DNA of 64,000 nucleotides, taken from positions 1 to 64,000 of the forward strand of contig NZ_JAWLCI010000001.1 of the NCBI RefSeq assembly GCF_041687215.1, written 5' to 3'. Below, piece by piece: positions 15,996 to 23,774 of the stretch (position 1 is its first letter; each line of letters begins with the position of its first letter). A program made the translations under genes and the position numbers. The stretch comes from Mariniphaga sp041687215 (GTDB lineage Bacteria; Bacteroidota; Bacteroidia; Bacteroidales; Prolixibacteraceae). The notes beneath the pieces are model-generated. The model saw only the letters and a list, made by a program, of their open reading frames with translations. It searched no databases and was not told the origin of the DNA.

Positions 15996-16003
15996 CAAAT
16001 ATA
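15996..16003 (-). promoter_or_regulatory. -7 promoter box of the class I aminotransferase
   Basis: Minus-strand TATATTTG matches TAnnTTTG, 26 bases before the ATG, facing away from ald. Confidence 0.55.
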
Positions 16004-16166
16004 CAAGTATCAATCTGAAAACAATAATGATTAAAAAATTTCATTTCGCCATATTATTAAAAAATTAACTTTCAAATTATTAGAAAGTTCAGATTCATTC
16101 CATTCTCTGCTTTAAAACAAGTCCAGATTATGAAGTTTTATCATATTTTGATAAAGTTGAGGTACC

Positions 16167-16174
16167 TATTTTTG
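16167..16174 (+). promoter_or_regulatory. -7 promoter box of ald
   Basis: TATTTTTG matches TAnnTTTG, 23 bases before the ald ATG. A TTTG at 16147-16150 could serve as the -33 element, 16 bases upstream. Confidence 0.6.
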
Positions 16175-16197
16175 GTCAAAATTAAAACATTGAAACC

Positions 16198-17310
16198 ATG
16201 ATTATTGGAGTACCTAAAGAAATAAAAAATAACGAAAACCGAATAGCCCTGACTCCTGCCGGTGCGGCGGAACTTGTAAAACGCGGTCACGAAGTGTATG
16301 TGCAGGCAGGTGGCGGCAACGGCAGCGGATTTTTAGACGAAGATTATCTTTTAGCCGGAGCCAGAATGCTTCCCACCATTGAAGATGTTTACGGCATTGC
16401 CGAAATGATTATCAAGGTAAAGGAACCCATTGAATCGGAGTATGGACTAATTAAAAAGGGACAGATTCTTTACACCTATTTTCATTTTGCTTCCTCAGAA
16501 ACCCTAACCAAGGCCATGATTGAAAATGGTTCGGTTTGCCTGGCTTACGAAACGGTAGAACTTCCCGACGGCTCACTTCCGTTGCTGGTTCCCATGAGCG
16601 AAGTGGCAGGACGAATGTCAGTTCAGGAAGGCGCCAAATACCTCGAAAAAACCTTTGGAGGATCGGGTGTACTTTTGGGTGGAGTACCAGGAGTTTTGCC
16701 GGCAAAAGTGCTGATTCTCGGGGGTGGGATTGTTGGTACGGAAGCCGCCAAAATGGCCGCCGGACTTGGAGCCGACGTTACCATTATGGACATCAGCCTG
16801 AAACGGATGCGTTACCTCGACGATATTATGCCGGCCAACGTGAATACCATGATGAGCAACGAATTCAACATCAGGCACATGGTAAAAAGCCACGATTTAA
16901 TTATTGGCGCCGTGCTGATTCCCGGTGCCAAAGCTCCCCACCTGGTTACCCGCGACATGCTGAAAACCATGCATCCGGGTACCGTGCTGGTTGATGTTGC
17001 TGTTGACCAGGGAGGATGTTTTGAAACCACCGTAGCCACAACACATGCCGACCCGACTTTTACCATAGATGATGTAATACATTATTGCGTAGCCAATATG
17101 CCGGGCGCGGTTCCACGGACTTCAACCATGGCCCTTACCAACGCCACACTGCCTTATGCCATTCAAATTGCTGGTAAAGGCTGGAAACAAGCCTGCATCG
17201 ATAACGTGCCTTTAAGTAAAGGATTGAATGTGGTTGACGGAAAAGTAGTTTACGAAGGAGTAGCTGAAGCTTTCAATTTACCACTCGAAAAAGTCGAAAG
17301 CGTTTTATAA
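16198..17310 (+). CDS. ald: Alanine dehydrogenase
   Basis: This NAD-dependent enzyme interconverts L-alanine with pyruvate and ammonia. The 370-aa protein begins M-I-I-G-V-P-K-E-I-K with the substrate-binding R of N-E-N-R-I-A-L-T-P, has the K-V-K-E-P motif, the catalytic His in Y-F-H-F-A-S, and a Rossmann loop G-G-G-I-V-G-T-E-A-A. The Asp of the family's A-x-D-Q-G-G motif is in V-A-V-D-Q-G-G. The length is standard. It has its own promoter and terminator. Confidence 0.96.
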   Translation: MIIGVPKEIKNNENRIALTPAGAAELVKRGHEVYVQAGGGNGSGFLDEDYLLAGARMLPTIEDVYGIAEMIIKVKEPIESEYGLIKKGQILYTYFHFASSETLTKAMIENGSVCLAYETVELPDGSLPLLVPMSEVAGRMSVQEGAKYLEKTFGGSGVLLGGVPGVLPAKVLILGGGIVGTEAAKMAAGLGADVTIMDISLKRMRYLDDIMPANVNTMMSNEFNIRHMVKSHDLIIGAVLIPGAKAPHLVTRDMLKTMHPGTVLVDVAVDQGGCFETTVATTHADPTFTIDDVIHYCVANMPGAVPRTSTMALTNATLPYAIQIAGKGWKQACIDNVPLSKGLNVVDGKVVYEGVAEAFNLPLEKVESVL

Positions 17311-17332
17311 TATCTAACCAAATCAAATTTGC

Positions 17333-17369
17333 AAAGCCTTCTGTCGGTTGACGGAAGGCTTTATTTTTA
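17333..17369 (+). terminator. Terminator after ald
   Basis: AAAGCCTTC (17333-17341) pairs with GAAGGCTTT (17354-17362), with an inner GTC/GAC pair around GGTT, followed by ATTTTT. Confidence 0.85.
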
Positions 17370-17418
17370 AATTTTGGTTGAAAAACAGATTCTGTTTCCG
17401 ATTTTTCTCGATTGAAAC

Positions 17419-17426
17419 TAACTTTG
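17419..17426 (+). promoter_or_regulatory. -7 promoter box of the radical SAM gene
   Basis: TAACTTTG matches TAnnTTTG, 18 bases before the ATG at 17445. Confidence 0.55.
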
Positions 17427-17444
17427 CCACGTATTTAAATCGCT

Positions 17445-18224
17445 ATGGCCACATTTTTATTCGATGAAATTATTTTCGGGCCGGTGCAGAGCCGCCGGCT
17501 GGGCGTTTCGCTGGGTGTAAACCTGCTGCCTGTAAATGTTAAAGTTTGCTCGTTCGACTGCATTTACTGCGAATGCGGATTCACCCCAAAAAAATACAAG
17601 GAGAAAGCCGTTCTCCCCACTCGCCAGGAAGTAAAACAAAAACTGGAAGAGAAACTGCCCAAAATGGCTGCTGGCGGCCAAAAGCCCGATGTAATTACCT
17701 TTGCCGGAAATGGCGAACCCACGCTCCACCCGGAGTTTGCCGGAATCATTGACGATACCATCGAACTGCGCAATCAACTGGCGCCAAAAGCGCGGATAGC
17801 CGTTTTGTCCAATGCCACCATGCTGCACAAACCCGAAGTTTTCAATGCCTTGTTGAAGGTGGAAGAAAACATCCAGAAACTTGATTCAGCTTTTGAGGAA
17901 ACGATTGAGTTGCTCGATTGCCCCCGCGGAAATTTCAGCCTGCAAAAAGTAGTGGAACAATTGAAAGGTTTCAAAGGAAAATTGACCATCCAAACTCTTT
18001 TTGTGAAAGGCGAATTTAAAGGACAAACAGTTGACAATACAACCGAAAAAGAAATTTCAACCTGGCTGGAGCTTTTACAAAAAATTAAACCCCAACAGGT
18101 AATGATTTACACCATTGCCCGCGATACACCAATTGATACGCTTGAAAAAATTCCGGCAGAAAAACTGGATGCCATTGCCCGGCAGGTGGAAAATGAAGGG
18201 TTTAGGACCCAGATTTCGTATTGA
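17445..18224 (+). CDS. Radical SAM protein (COG0731-like Fe-S oxidoreductase)
   Basis: The 259-aa protein has the radical SAM cluster C-S-F-D-C-I-Y-C followed by a further Cys (C-E-C), a start F-G-P-V-Q-S-R-R-L-G-x-S-L-G-V-N-L-L typical of the COG0731 group, and the SAM-contact motif F-A-G-N-G-E-P-T-L-H-P. No extra iron-sulfur domain is present. The group includes proteins related to tRNA-wybutosine enzymes, but bacterial members are mostly uncharacterised. It is monocistronic and convergent with the DUF2147 gene, seven bases away. Confidence 0.85.
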   Translation: MATFLFDEIIFGPVQSRRLGVSLGVNLLPVNVKVCSFDCIYCECGFTPKKYKEKAVLPTRQEVKQKLEEKLPKMAAGGQKPDVITFAGNGEPTLHPEFAGIIDDTIELRNQLAPKARIAVLSNATMLHKPEVFNALLKVEENIQKLDSAFEETIELLDCPRGNFSLQKVVEQLKGFKGKLTIQTLFVKGEFKGQTVDNTTEKEISTWLELLQKIKPQQVMIYTIARDTPIDTLEKIPAEKLDAIARQVENEGFRTQISY

Positions 18225-18231
18225 AAATACT

Positions 18232-18675
18232 TTAAAGCTCTGTCCGGTACCATTCCGAGCTGCGGCCAAGCATGCGAATTCCGGCCACAAAACCTTTGAG
18301 TTTCATCAAGTCGTTGCTTTCGAGCCATACGTAACATTCGTAGGTTTTTCCTGATTTTGGGTCGTAAATTGTACCGTTTTCCCATTCTTTGTCTCCTGCA
18401 TCATATTCCAGACCACTTAAAATCTGTAATCCGATCAGGGAACGGCTTTGCAACGCCTCGTTAGGATTATTGTCGTCTTTGGGAGGCTGGCCGTTTTCAT
18501 ACTTTTCCGGAATCATATAAACGATGGTTCCGATGTATTTTCCGCCTTTTTTCTCCACTTCAATTTTGGTGGTTTTTTCGTCGTTCCACCAGATACCGGT
18601 AATTTTATCGGCTTCCTGCGCAATGCCGGCAATTGCATAAATGCTCAGGAAAATAATAACAACTAATTTTTTCAT
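18232..18675 (-). CDS. DUF2147 secreted protein
   Basis: The 147-aa protein has a signal peptide (M-K-K-L-V-V-I-I-F-L, cleavage after A-G-I-A) and a DUF2147 domain: I-T-G-I-W-W-N-D-E-K-T at its start, G-K-Y-I-G-T-I-V-Y, L-I-G-L-Q-I-L-S-G-L, W-E-N-G-T-I-Y-D-P-K-S-G-K-T-Y and a final W-Y-R. The start at 18675 gives the signal peptide; the open frame upstream adds no plausible sequence. The domain is lipocalin-like in predicted shape and of unknown function. It is divergent from the PpsR gene. Confidence 0.85.
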   Translation of the reverse strand: MKKLVVIIFLSIYAIAGIAQEADKITGIWWNDEKTTKIEVEKKGGKYIGTIVYMIPEKYENGQPPKDDNNPNEALQSRSLIGLQILSGLEYDAGDKEWENGTIYDPKSGKTYECYVWLESNDLMKLKGFVAGIRMLGRSSEWYRTEL

Positions 18676-18845
18676 AGGTACTAATTTGATGTTCAATTTA
18701 AAGAATTTAAAATTAGAAATATTGTCCATCCAATCGACAAAAACGTTCATCTTTTTTTTAGCCTTTGAAGGAATTACATTTTCAAAAATTGCTGAAGGTA
18801 AAAACTACAAAGGACATACTTTTGTTACAGAATAAATTACCTGCC

Positions 18846-19724
18846 ATGAGCGAAAACAAAAAAAATACTCCTCCCCCCATATACGTAGTTTCCGGTGGCC
18901 GCGGACTGGCCGGAAACAATATGGTGCAATCGTTGCTTATTCAGTATCCAAACAATAAAATTCCGGTGATAATTGTTCCGGGTGTAAACAGTGAAGACCA
19001 GCTTTTTGATTTGGTGATGCAGGCAAAAGCTGAAAAAGCATTGATTACGCATACTATGGTTGACCCGAACCTGCGAAAAAAAATCAATGAAATGTGCGAA
19101 GAATTCGGGGTCAGAAAAATTGACTATATGGGCGAACTGGCCGAATACCTCGATGAACAGCTTGATGTTGAACCGCTGCAACATCCCGGTCTTTACCGTA
19201 AAATAAACCAGGAATATTTTGAACGGATTGAAGCCATCGAATACACCCTTTCGCACGACGATGGGCTTGGCCCTGAGCGCCTGCACAATGCCGAAATTAT
19301 TTTGACAGGCGTTTCGCGGGCCGGAAAAACACCCCTGAGCGTTTACCTCGCCATGTTTGGCTGGAAAGTGGCCAATGTCCCTCTGGTAAAAGGAATCCAA
19401 CCCCCAAAAGAATTGTTCGAAGTGGACCCTCAGCGGGTCTTCGGATTACATATCGGTGTTCACCAACTCATCACTCACCGTAAAAAACGAATGGAAACCT
19501 GGATTAACCACCAAAATGAATCGTATATCGATGAACAATCAGTAAAGGAGGAAATCCGGCATGCTATGTTTGTTTTCGACCGGGGCGGATTTTCCGTTTT
19601 GAATGTAACCAATAAACCCATTGAAAGTACAGCCAATGAAATTCTAAACCTCATGTCGGAACGTTTTTCATACCGTGGTAAAAAAATGGAATCGCCATAC
19701 CACGATGAAAACAATGAGGATTGA
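18846..19724 (+). CDS. Pyruvate, phosphate/water dikinase regulatory protein (DUF299 kinase/pyrophosphorylase)
   Basis: Proteins of this family switch pyruvate-phosphate dikinase or PEP synthase off and on by ADP-dependent phosphorylation and phosphate-dependent dephosphorylation of a threonine. The 292-aa protein has the P-loop G-V-S-R-A-G-K-T (about residues 155-162), the early V-S-G-G-R-G motif in place of the usual S-D-G/S-T-G, and a long helical C-terminal half. The start is the ATG before S-E-N-K-K; the frame extends upstream without good support. No dikinase gene is in the window, so PPDK versus PEPS specificity is open. Confidence 0.85.
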   Translation: MSENKKNTPPPIYVVSGGRGLAGNNMVQSLLIQYPNNKIPVIIVPGVNSEDQLFDLVMQAKAEKALITHTMVDPNLRKKINEMCEEFGVRKIDYMGELAEYLDEQLDVEPLQHPGLYRKINQEYFERIEAIEYTLSHDDGLGPERLHNAEIILTGVSRAGKTPLSVYLAMFGWKVANVPLVKGIQPPKELFEVDPQRVFGLHIGVHQLITHRKKRMETWINHQNESYIDEQSVKEEIRHAMFVFDRGGFSVLNVTNKPIESTANEILNLMSERFSYRGKKMESPYHDENNED

Positions 19725-19811
19725 TTGATCAAATCAAATATTCATTATTCTTCCGCAAGTTTTATCGATTTGCCGTGTCTTATTCCTAAATTTATCGGGA
19801 CAAATGATTGA

Positions 19812-20393
19812 ATGAGCGAAACCGAAATTATAGGAAAACTCAAGCAGGGAAACGAACTGGCGTTTAAACAACTGGTGGAAAGCTACCGGAACATGGTAGT
19901 TAATACTTGTTTCGGATTGCTACACAATTCAGAAGATGCCGAAGATGTGGCCCAGGATGTTTTTATCGAAGTGTTTCGTTCGGTTGAAAATTTCAGGGCC
20001 GACTCCAAAATCTCAACCTGGCTTTACCGAATTGCTGTAAACCGCTCCCTCAATTTTATTCGCGACAACAAAAAACGCAAATGGTTTCAATCTTTCGACG
20101 ATGTAGTGGAATCAAAAAAAGAAATGTTGAACCAGTTGAATCACCAAAGTGCCGGCGACCCGGAATCAGAACTGGAAAACAGTCAACGGGCAATATTGCT
20201 CCACGAAGCTATTGATTCACTGCCCGAGAGCCAGCGTGTCGCTTTTACGTTGAATAAATACGAAGACTTGGCTTACAAAGAAATTTCTGACGTGATGAAC
20301 CTTTCGGTTTCGTCGGTGGAATCGTTGATACACCGGGCCAAAAAAAACCTTCAAAAAAAATTGTACAAATGCTACCAAAAAAAATGTATTTAA
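19812..20393 (+). CDS. ECF-family RNA polymerase sigma factor
   Basis: The 193-aa protein has the two ECF regions. Region 2 contains D-A-E-D-V-A-Q-D-V-F-I-E-V-F and T-W-L-Y-R-I-A-V-N-R; region 4 contains L-P-E-S-Q-R-V-A-F-T-L and Y-K-E-I-S-D-V-M-N-L-S-V-S-S-V-E-S-L-I-H-R-A. It heads a four-gene cluster with an anti-sigma factor and two Spy/CpxP-like periplasmic proteins, the layout of an envelope-stress sigma system. No promoter was assigned; TAAATTTA at about 19787 fits seven of eight positions of the -7 box. Confidence 0.95.
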   Translation: MSETEIIGKLKQGNELAFKQLVESYRNMVVNTCFGLLHNSEDAEDVAQDVFIEVFRSVENFRADSKISTWLYRIAVNRSLNFIRDNKKRKWFQSFDDVVESKKEMLNQLNHQSAGDPESELENSQRAILLHEAIDSLPESQRVAFTLNKYEDLAYKEISDVMNLSVSSVESLIHRAKKNLQKKLYKCYQKKCI

Positions 20394-20442
20394 CCGCAAG
20401 TTTTTAACCGATTATGTGTCAAACCAATAAATAAAAAATGTG

Positions 20443-20880
20443 ATGAAATGCAAAACGCTACATAAAAAACTGATTTTCTTCCTTGAGGGTGATTTGCCCG
20501 AAAATGAAGCAAATGAAATGAAAGCGCATCTTGCTGAATGTGAATCGTGTGCCGCTTTTGCCGAAGACATGCAGAAAACACTGGGAATTATTCAGATTGA
20601 AAAATCGCCCGAAGTGAATCCGTTTTTCTATACCCGTTTGAAAGCCCGGATGGAGAATGAGGAAGTTAAAGTAAAACAGCGGGTGGGTTTTCCGGTTTGG
20701 GAAAAAGTGTTGCAGCCCGCGTTCTTTTCATTGCTTTTGCTGGCAGGAATTTATACCGGAATAAAAATCGGGCAGCCGGCAACTTCTGAAAAAAACCAAA
20801 ACATTTTTGCCGAAACTGAACTTGTTCCTTTTTTAAACGAAATGGAAACAGAGCCCCTTGAAACCTTTTTAATGGAGTAA
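20443..20880 (+). CDS. Zinc-finger anti-sigma factor, membrane anchored
   Basis: The 145-aa protein starts with a zf-HC2-like anti-sigma domain: C4, then H-L-A-E-C-E-S-C at about residues 31-38, giving the H-x3-C-x2-C of ZAS domains. A single transmembrane helix (A-F-F-S-L-L-L-L-A-G-I-Y) follows at about residues 92-108 and the short C-terminus would be periplasmic. It lies 50 bases after the sigma gene and should bind and hold it. A GTG one codon upstream of the ATG is a less likely start. Confidence 0.85.
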   Translation: MKCKTLHKKLIFFLEGDLPENEANEMKAHLAECESCAAFAEDMQKTLGIIQIEKSPEVNPFFYTRLKARMENEEVKVKQRVGFPVWEKVLQPAFFSLLLLAGIYTGIKIGQPATSEKNQNIFAETELVPFLNEMETEPLETFLME

Positions 20881-20883
20881 AAT

Positions 20884-21411
20884 ATGGCAATAGAAAATAA
20901 ATACCGCTTGCTTGTTTGGGTGATTATCATTCTGATAGCCACCAACCTCTCCATGGGTTTTTCCTTTCTGTACCACAAGCAGCAGGACAAAAAACTTGCG
21001 GAAAAAACAGAGCAGCAAGCCATTGAACTTCCGGCACAGCAGCGCGCCCGGTTTTTCAGGGAACAACTGAACCTGCAACCTGAGCAGATGGATGTTTTCA
21101 GGGAGCTAAACCGTAATTATAACCGCTCTGCATGGCAAATCAAACACCGGCTTGAAAGTTTACGTATTGAAATGGTGACTGAGATGGGCAGGAAAAATCC
21201 CGACCGAAAAAAACTGAGTAAAATTGCACGGGAAATTGGTGATTTGCACGCACAGATTAAAAATGAAACCATCACCTATTATCTGGGAATGAAAGAGGAA
21301 TGTAACGACGAACAAAAAGAAAAACTAAATGAAATATTCATTTCGGTTTTACAAAGAAATGAAGATGTTAGGCTGCCCCAACGCGGCGGACGATTCAGAA
21401 ATAACAGATAG
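20884..21411 (+). CDS. Spy/CpxP-like periplasmic protein with N-terminal anchor
   Basis: The 175-aa protein has an uncleaved-looking transmembrane helix near its N-terminus (W-V-I-I-I-L-I-A-T-N-L) and a helical periplasmic part with L-N-L-Q-P-E-Q-M-D-V-F-R-E-L and C-N-D-E-Q-K-E-K-L-N-E-I-F, the paired L-T/Q-P-E-Q helices of the Spy/CpxP/heavy-metal-sensor fold. It may sense misfolded protein or metal and act with the upstream anti-sigma factor. Only three bases separate the two genes. The role is inferred from fold and position. Confidence 0.75.
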   Translation: MAIENKYRLLVWVIIILIATNLSMGFSFLYHKQQDKKLAEKTEQQAIELPAQQRARFFREQLNLQPEQMDVFRELNRNYNRSAWQIKHRLESLRIEMVTEMGRKNPDRKKLSKIAREIGDLHAQIKNETITYYLGMKEECNDEQKEKLNEIFISVLQRNEDVRLPQRGGRFRNNR

Positions 21412-21443
21412 TAATATTTTAGAAACTTTAAAATTCAAAAATC

Positions 21444-21902
21444 ATGAAAACCGGAAAATTTGCATTTGCTTTAATCGCTCTCCTGCTGGGAACCACCACT
21501 CTTTTTGCACAGGGACGGGGAAATAACAACCGCCCGTTGCGCAATTCCGACCTTGGTGCCCGCATGAATATTCTGCTGGATTTAACCGAGGATCAGCAGG
21601 CTAAAATCGAAGAATTAAGAACTTTGCATTTTGATTCAATGGCTGAACTACGGGTAAAAATGCGCTCAACTTTTGACCCTATTGAAAAAAATGAAATCCG
21701 CGGGGAAATGCTGAAAAAAGTAAAGGCCCACCGCAACGAAGTGCAAAGTCTGCTTTCGGAAGACCAACAGAAAAAATACGAGGTGTTGCAGGATGCCGGA
21801 TTTAACCGTAGCCTTAGATTTGCCTACCGACAAGGAGGCCCGCGCGGACAGGGAAATTTTGGCGGTTGCCGCTATGGTCGAGGAAACCGCGGAGGCTGGT
21901 AA
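21444..21902 (+). CDS. Spy/CpxP-family periplasmic chaperone-like protein
   Basis: The 152-aa protein has a classic signal peptide (M-K-T-G-K, hydrophobic core, cleavage at L-F-A-Q), then an arginine/asparagine-rich patch, a Spy-like helical domain (L-D-L-T-E-D-Q-Q-A-K-I-E-E-L and L-L-S-E-D-Q-Q-K-K-Y-E) and a glycine/arginine-rich tail with one Cys. It is the last gene of the sigma-factor operon and the likely effector, a soluble periplasmic chaperone induced under envelope stress. A bidirectional terminator follows. Confidence 0.8.
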   Translation: MKTGKFAFALIALLLGTTTLFAQGRGNNNRPLRNSDLGARMNILLDLTEDQQAKIEELRTLHFDSMAELRVKMRSTFDPIEKNEIRGEMLKKVKAHRNEVQSLLSEDQQKKYEVLQDAGFNRSLRFAYRQGGPRGQGNFGGCRYGRGNRGGW

Positions 21903-21930
21903 TTGAAAAGGAAAAGAGAAAATTTGAAAC

Positions 21931-21965
21931 AAAAGCCCTGGGTTTTTTACAAGTCCGGGGCTTTT
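21931..21965. terminator. Bidirectional terminator between Spy-like gene and amidohydrolase
   Basis: AAAAGCCC (21931-21938) pairs with GGGCTTTT (21958-21965). T runs on both strands let it serve the two converging genes; the last bases overlap the amidohydrolase stop. Confidence 0.75.
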
Positions 21966-23157
21966 ACATTAACTTTTTTACCTTGCTTTTCTCAGTGAGT
22001 TTCAGCCCCTTCAAATCAACTCCGGTAATAAGATTTACACCCGGCTTTTTCCCTGGTTTCAAACTTCCAAATAAGTCTGTTAATCCCAATGCCTGTGCGC
22101 CATTCCAACATCCCCACTCTACCAAATCATACAAAGAAATCTTAGGAAAAAATTTCTGAAGTGTAATCATTTCGTTCAAAATCGAAAGCGTTTGGTTCGA
22201 TGCCAGACTGTCGGTTCCCAAACAAATATTCATTTTTTCATTCTGAAAAAGTAATACCGGAGGAAGGCGGTCTTCGATGTAAAGATTGGCATTGGGACAA
22301 AGCACCAGGAAAGTATTCTCCAAATTGCGTTGCTGTTTTAATATCTCAATATCTTCCGATGAAGTAAATGTATTATGCACCAGTAGTAACGGATTTTCCC
22401 TCGGAATAAACGACAAGGTAAATTCCAGCGAACTTTTCCCTGTGGGTTCCCAGTGCGAAATATCAAGCGCAAGGGTTTGACTTAAATGTTGAAAAACAGG
22501 CCCGGTTCCTTTCAGGAAAAATTCTATTTCAGCCTGGCTTTCCTGGTTATGAACAGTCAAAATGGTGTTTTCGGCCAGCGCTTTTTTCCTGATTTTCCGA
22601 AAAAGCAATTCAGAAACGGAATACGGGGAATGCGGAGTAACCGATGCCGGTAAACCCACTTCCCTGAACATTGCTTCCACAAACTCAGCAAACGCAAAAG
22701 CCTTTTCCGCCCGCGACGGGTGAAATCCAAATGCCTCAACAAACGTGTGGTAATGCATTTTACTGGTACGCTTGGTTTCGAGCGAGGAATACGAGTTGGA
22801 AACATCGCCAACAGCTACTATTCCTGAATTCCACATTTGAAAATTAGCGTGTTTCATAGCTTCTTCCTGATCTTCGGCTTCCGAATTCCGAAATTTGTTG
22901 ATGGCGCCCAGAAATTCGCCAAGACCTGTTTTTTCAGAAATTTTTCCCTCCAAATGCGAAAGTTCCAGATGACAGTGTGCATTTACAAATCCGGGTACCA
23001 GAATTCCGCTGTATTGTTCCAGTCCGGCCTGTTCACGAAGATGGCCACCGGTATCAATCAAATCAACGACTGTACCATCATCTTCACAAATTAAAATGCC
23101 ATTTTTTAAAGGAGGCTGATTGCCGGGGAATATCCAGGTTGCCGAAATTTTTCTCAC
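21964..23157 (-). CDS. Amidohydrolase-superfamily deaminase
   Basis: The 397-aa protein is a metal-dependent amidohydrolase of the chlorohydrolase/adenosine-deaminase-like branch: L-V-P-G-F-V-N-A-H-C-H-L-E-L-S-H supplies the H-x-H metal site, T-V-H-N-Q-E-S holds a His, L-L-V-H-N-T-F the next, and C-L-G-T-D-S-L-A-S-N the metal Asp. Likely substrates are aminated purine nucleoside derivatives; aminofutalosine deaminase of the alternative menaquinone route is one possibility I cannot confirm. It begins with GTG that shares its G with the TAG stop of the DUF4296 gene, so the two are coupled. Confidence 0.8.
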   Translation of the reverse strand: MRKISATWIFPGNQPPLKNGILICEDDGTVVDLIDTGGHLREQAGLEQYSGILVPGFVNAHCHLELSHLEGKISEKTGLGEFLGAINKFRNSEAEDQEEAMKHANFQMWNSGIVAVGDVSNSYSSLETKRTSKMHYHTFVEAFGFHPSRAEKAFAFAEFVEAMFREVGLPASVTPHSPYSVSELLFRKIRKKALAENTILTVHNQESQAEIEFFLKGTGPVFQHLSQTLALDISHWEPTGKSSLEFTLSFIPRENPLLLVHNTFTSSEDIEILKQQRNLENTFLVLCPNANLYIEDRLPPVLLFQNEKMNICLGTDSLASNQTLSILNEMITLQKFFPKISLYDLVEWGCWNGAQALGLTDLFGSLKPGKKPGVNLITGVDLKGLKLTEKSKVKKLM

Positions 23158-23552
23158 TACCGGTTACGCTGAAGTTCAAGTTCCTGTGGTTCAGTAGTTC
23201 GGCCTGAATATTCCTGTTCCATCTCGTTCAGTTTATTCATTGCCTGCCGGTACATTTTTTCAAATTTTCGCGGCTGGCTGGCATAAAAAACAAACGATTG
23301 TTCAAAAACAGAATCAGCCACCTGATGTTTATCGAGAATAGAGTAGTAGAAGTCAGCCGAGCTGCTTTTCATCACCAGCGAATCGCGATGCCGGCGTGAA
23401 TTAAAGGTGGCTTCGGCCAAATGAATGTCCACCAGCATATCAATTATTTTTTCTTCCTGAAGTAAAACTTCCGGTTTTTCAACCGTTGGTTTGCTGCAGG
23501 AAAAAAAAGCCAGAAATATAAAAAGTATTATAATTTTTGCCTCCATTTTCAT
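23157..23552 (-). CDS. DUF4296 lipoprotein
   Basis: The 131-aa protein has a lipoprotein signal (I-I-I-L-F-I-F-L-A-F-F-S-C-S) and a helical domain with M-L-V-D-I-H-L-A-E-A, S-S-A-D-F-Y-Y-S-I-L-D-K-H and F-E-Q-S-F-V-F-Y, the signature of DUF4296, a Bacteroidota-specific family of unknown function. It probably faces the periplasm from the outer membrane. It overlaps the amidohydrolase start by one base, an arrangement that suggests co-expression. Confidence 0.82.
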   Translation of the reverse strand: MKMEAKIIILFIFLAFFSCSKPTVEKPEVLLQEEKIIDMLVDIHLAEATFNSRRHRDSLVMKSSSADFYYSILDKHQVADSVFEQSFVFYASQPRKFEKMYRQAMNKLNEMEQEYSGRTTEPQELELQRNR

Positions 23553-23722
23553 GTTGCGCGTTGTAAATGACTGTTCTAAAAACCGCAGCCAAATTAAAAA
23601 TAGTTTGCAGACCAGGCAACAAACCGGTTGTTAAAAAATCTAATTCAGCGTTTAATAAGAAGAAATTCAGGGAAGAAATTGGAAAAAATAAAAATTAAGG
23701 AAGATGACTTGCCGAATTTAGC

Positions 23723-23730
23723 TAAATTTG
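23723..23730 (+). promoter_or_regulatory. -7 promoter box of the ferredoxin-ASKHA gene
   Basis: TAAATTTG matches TAnnTTTG, 44 bases before the ATG at 23775. It lies inside the longer open frame (from a TTG at 23628) and so argues for the ATG start. Confidence 0.5.
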
Positions 23731-23774
23731 GGAAGTTGACTTGCCAAATTAATATTTTACCATTTGGGCCATTC

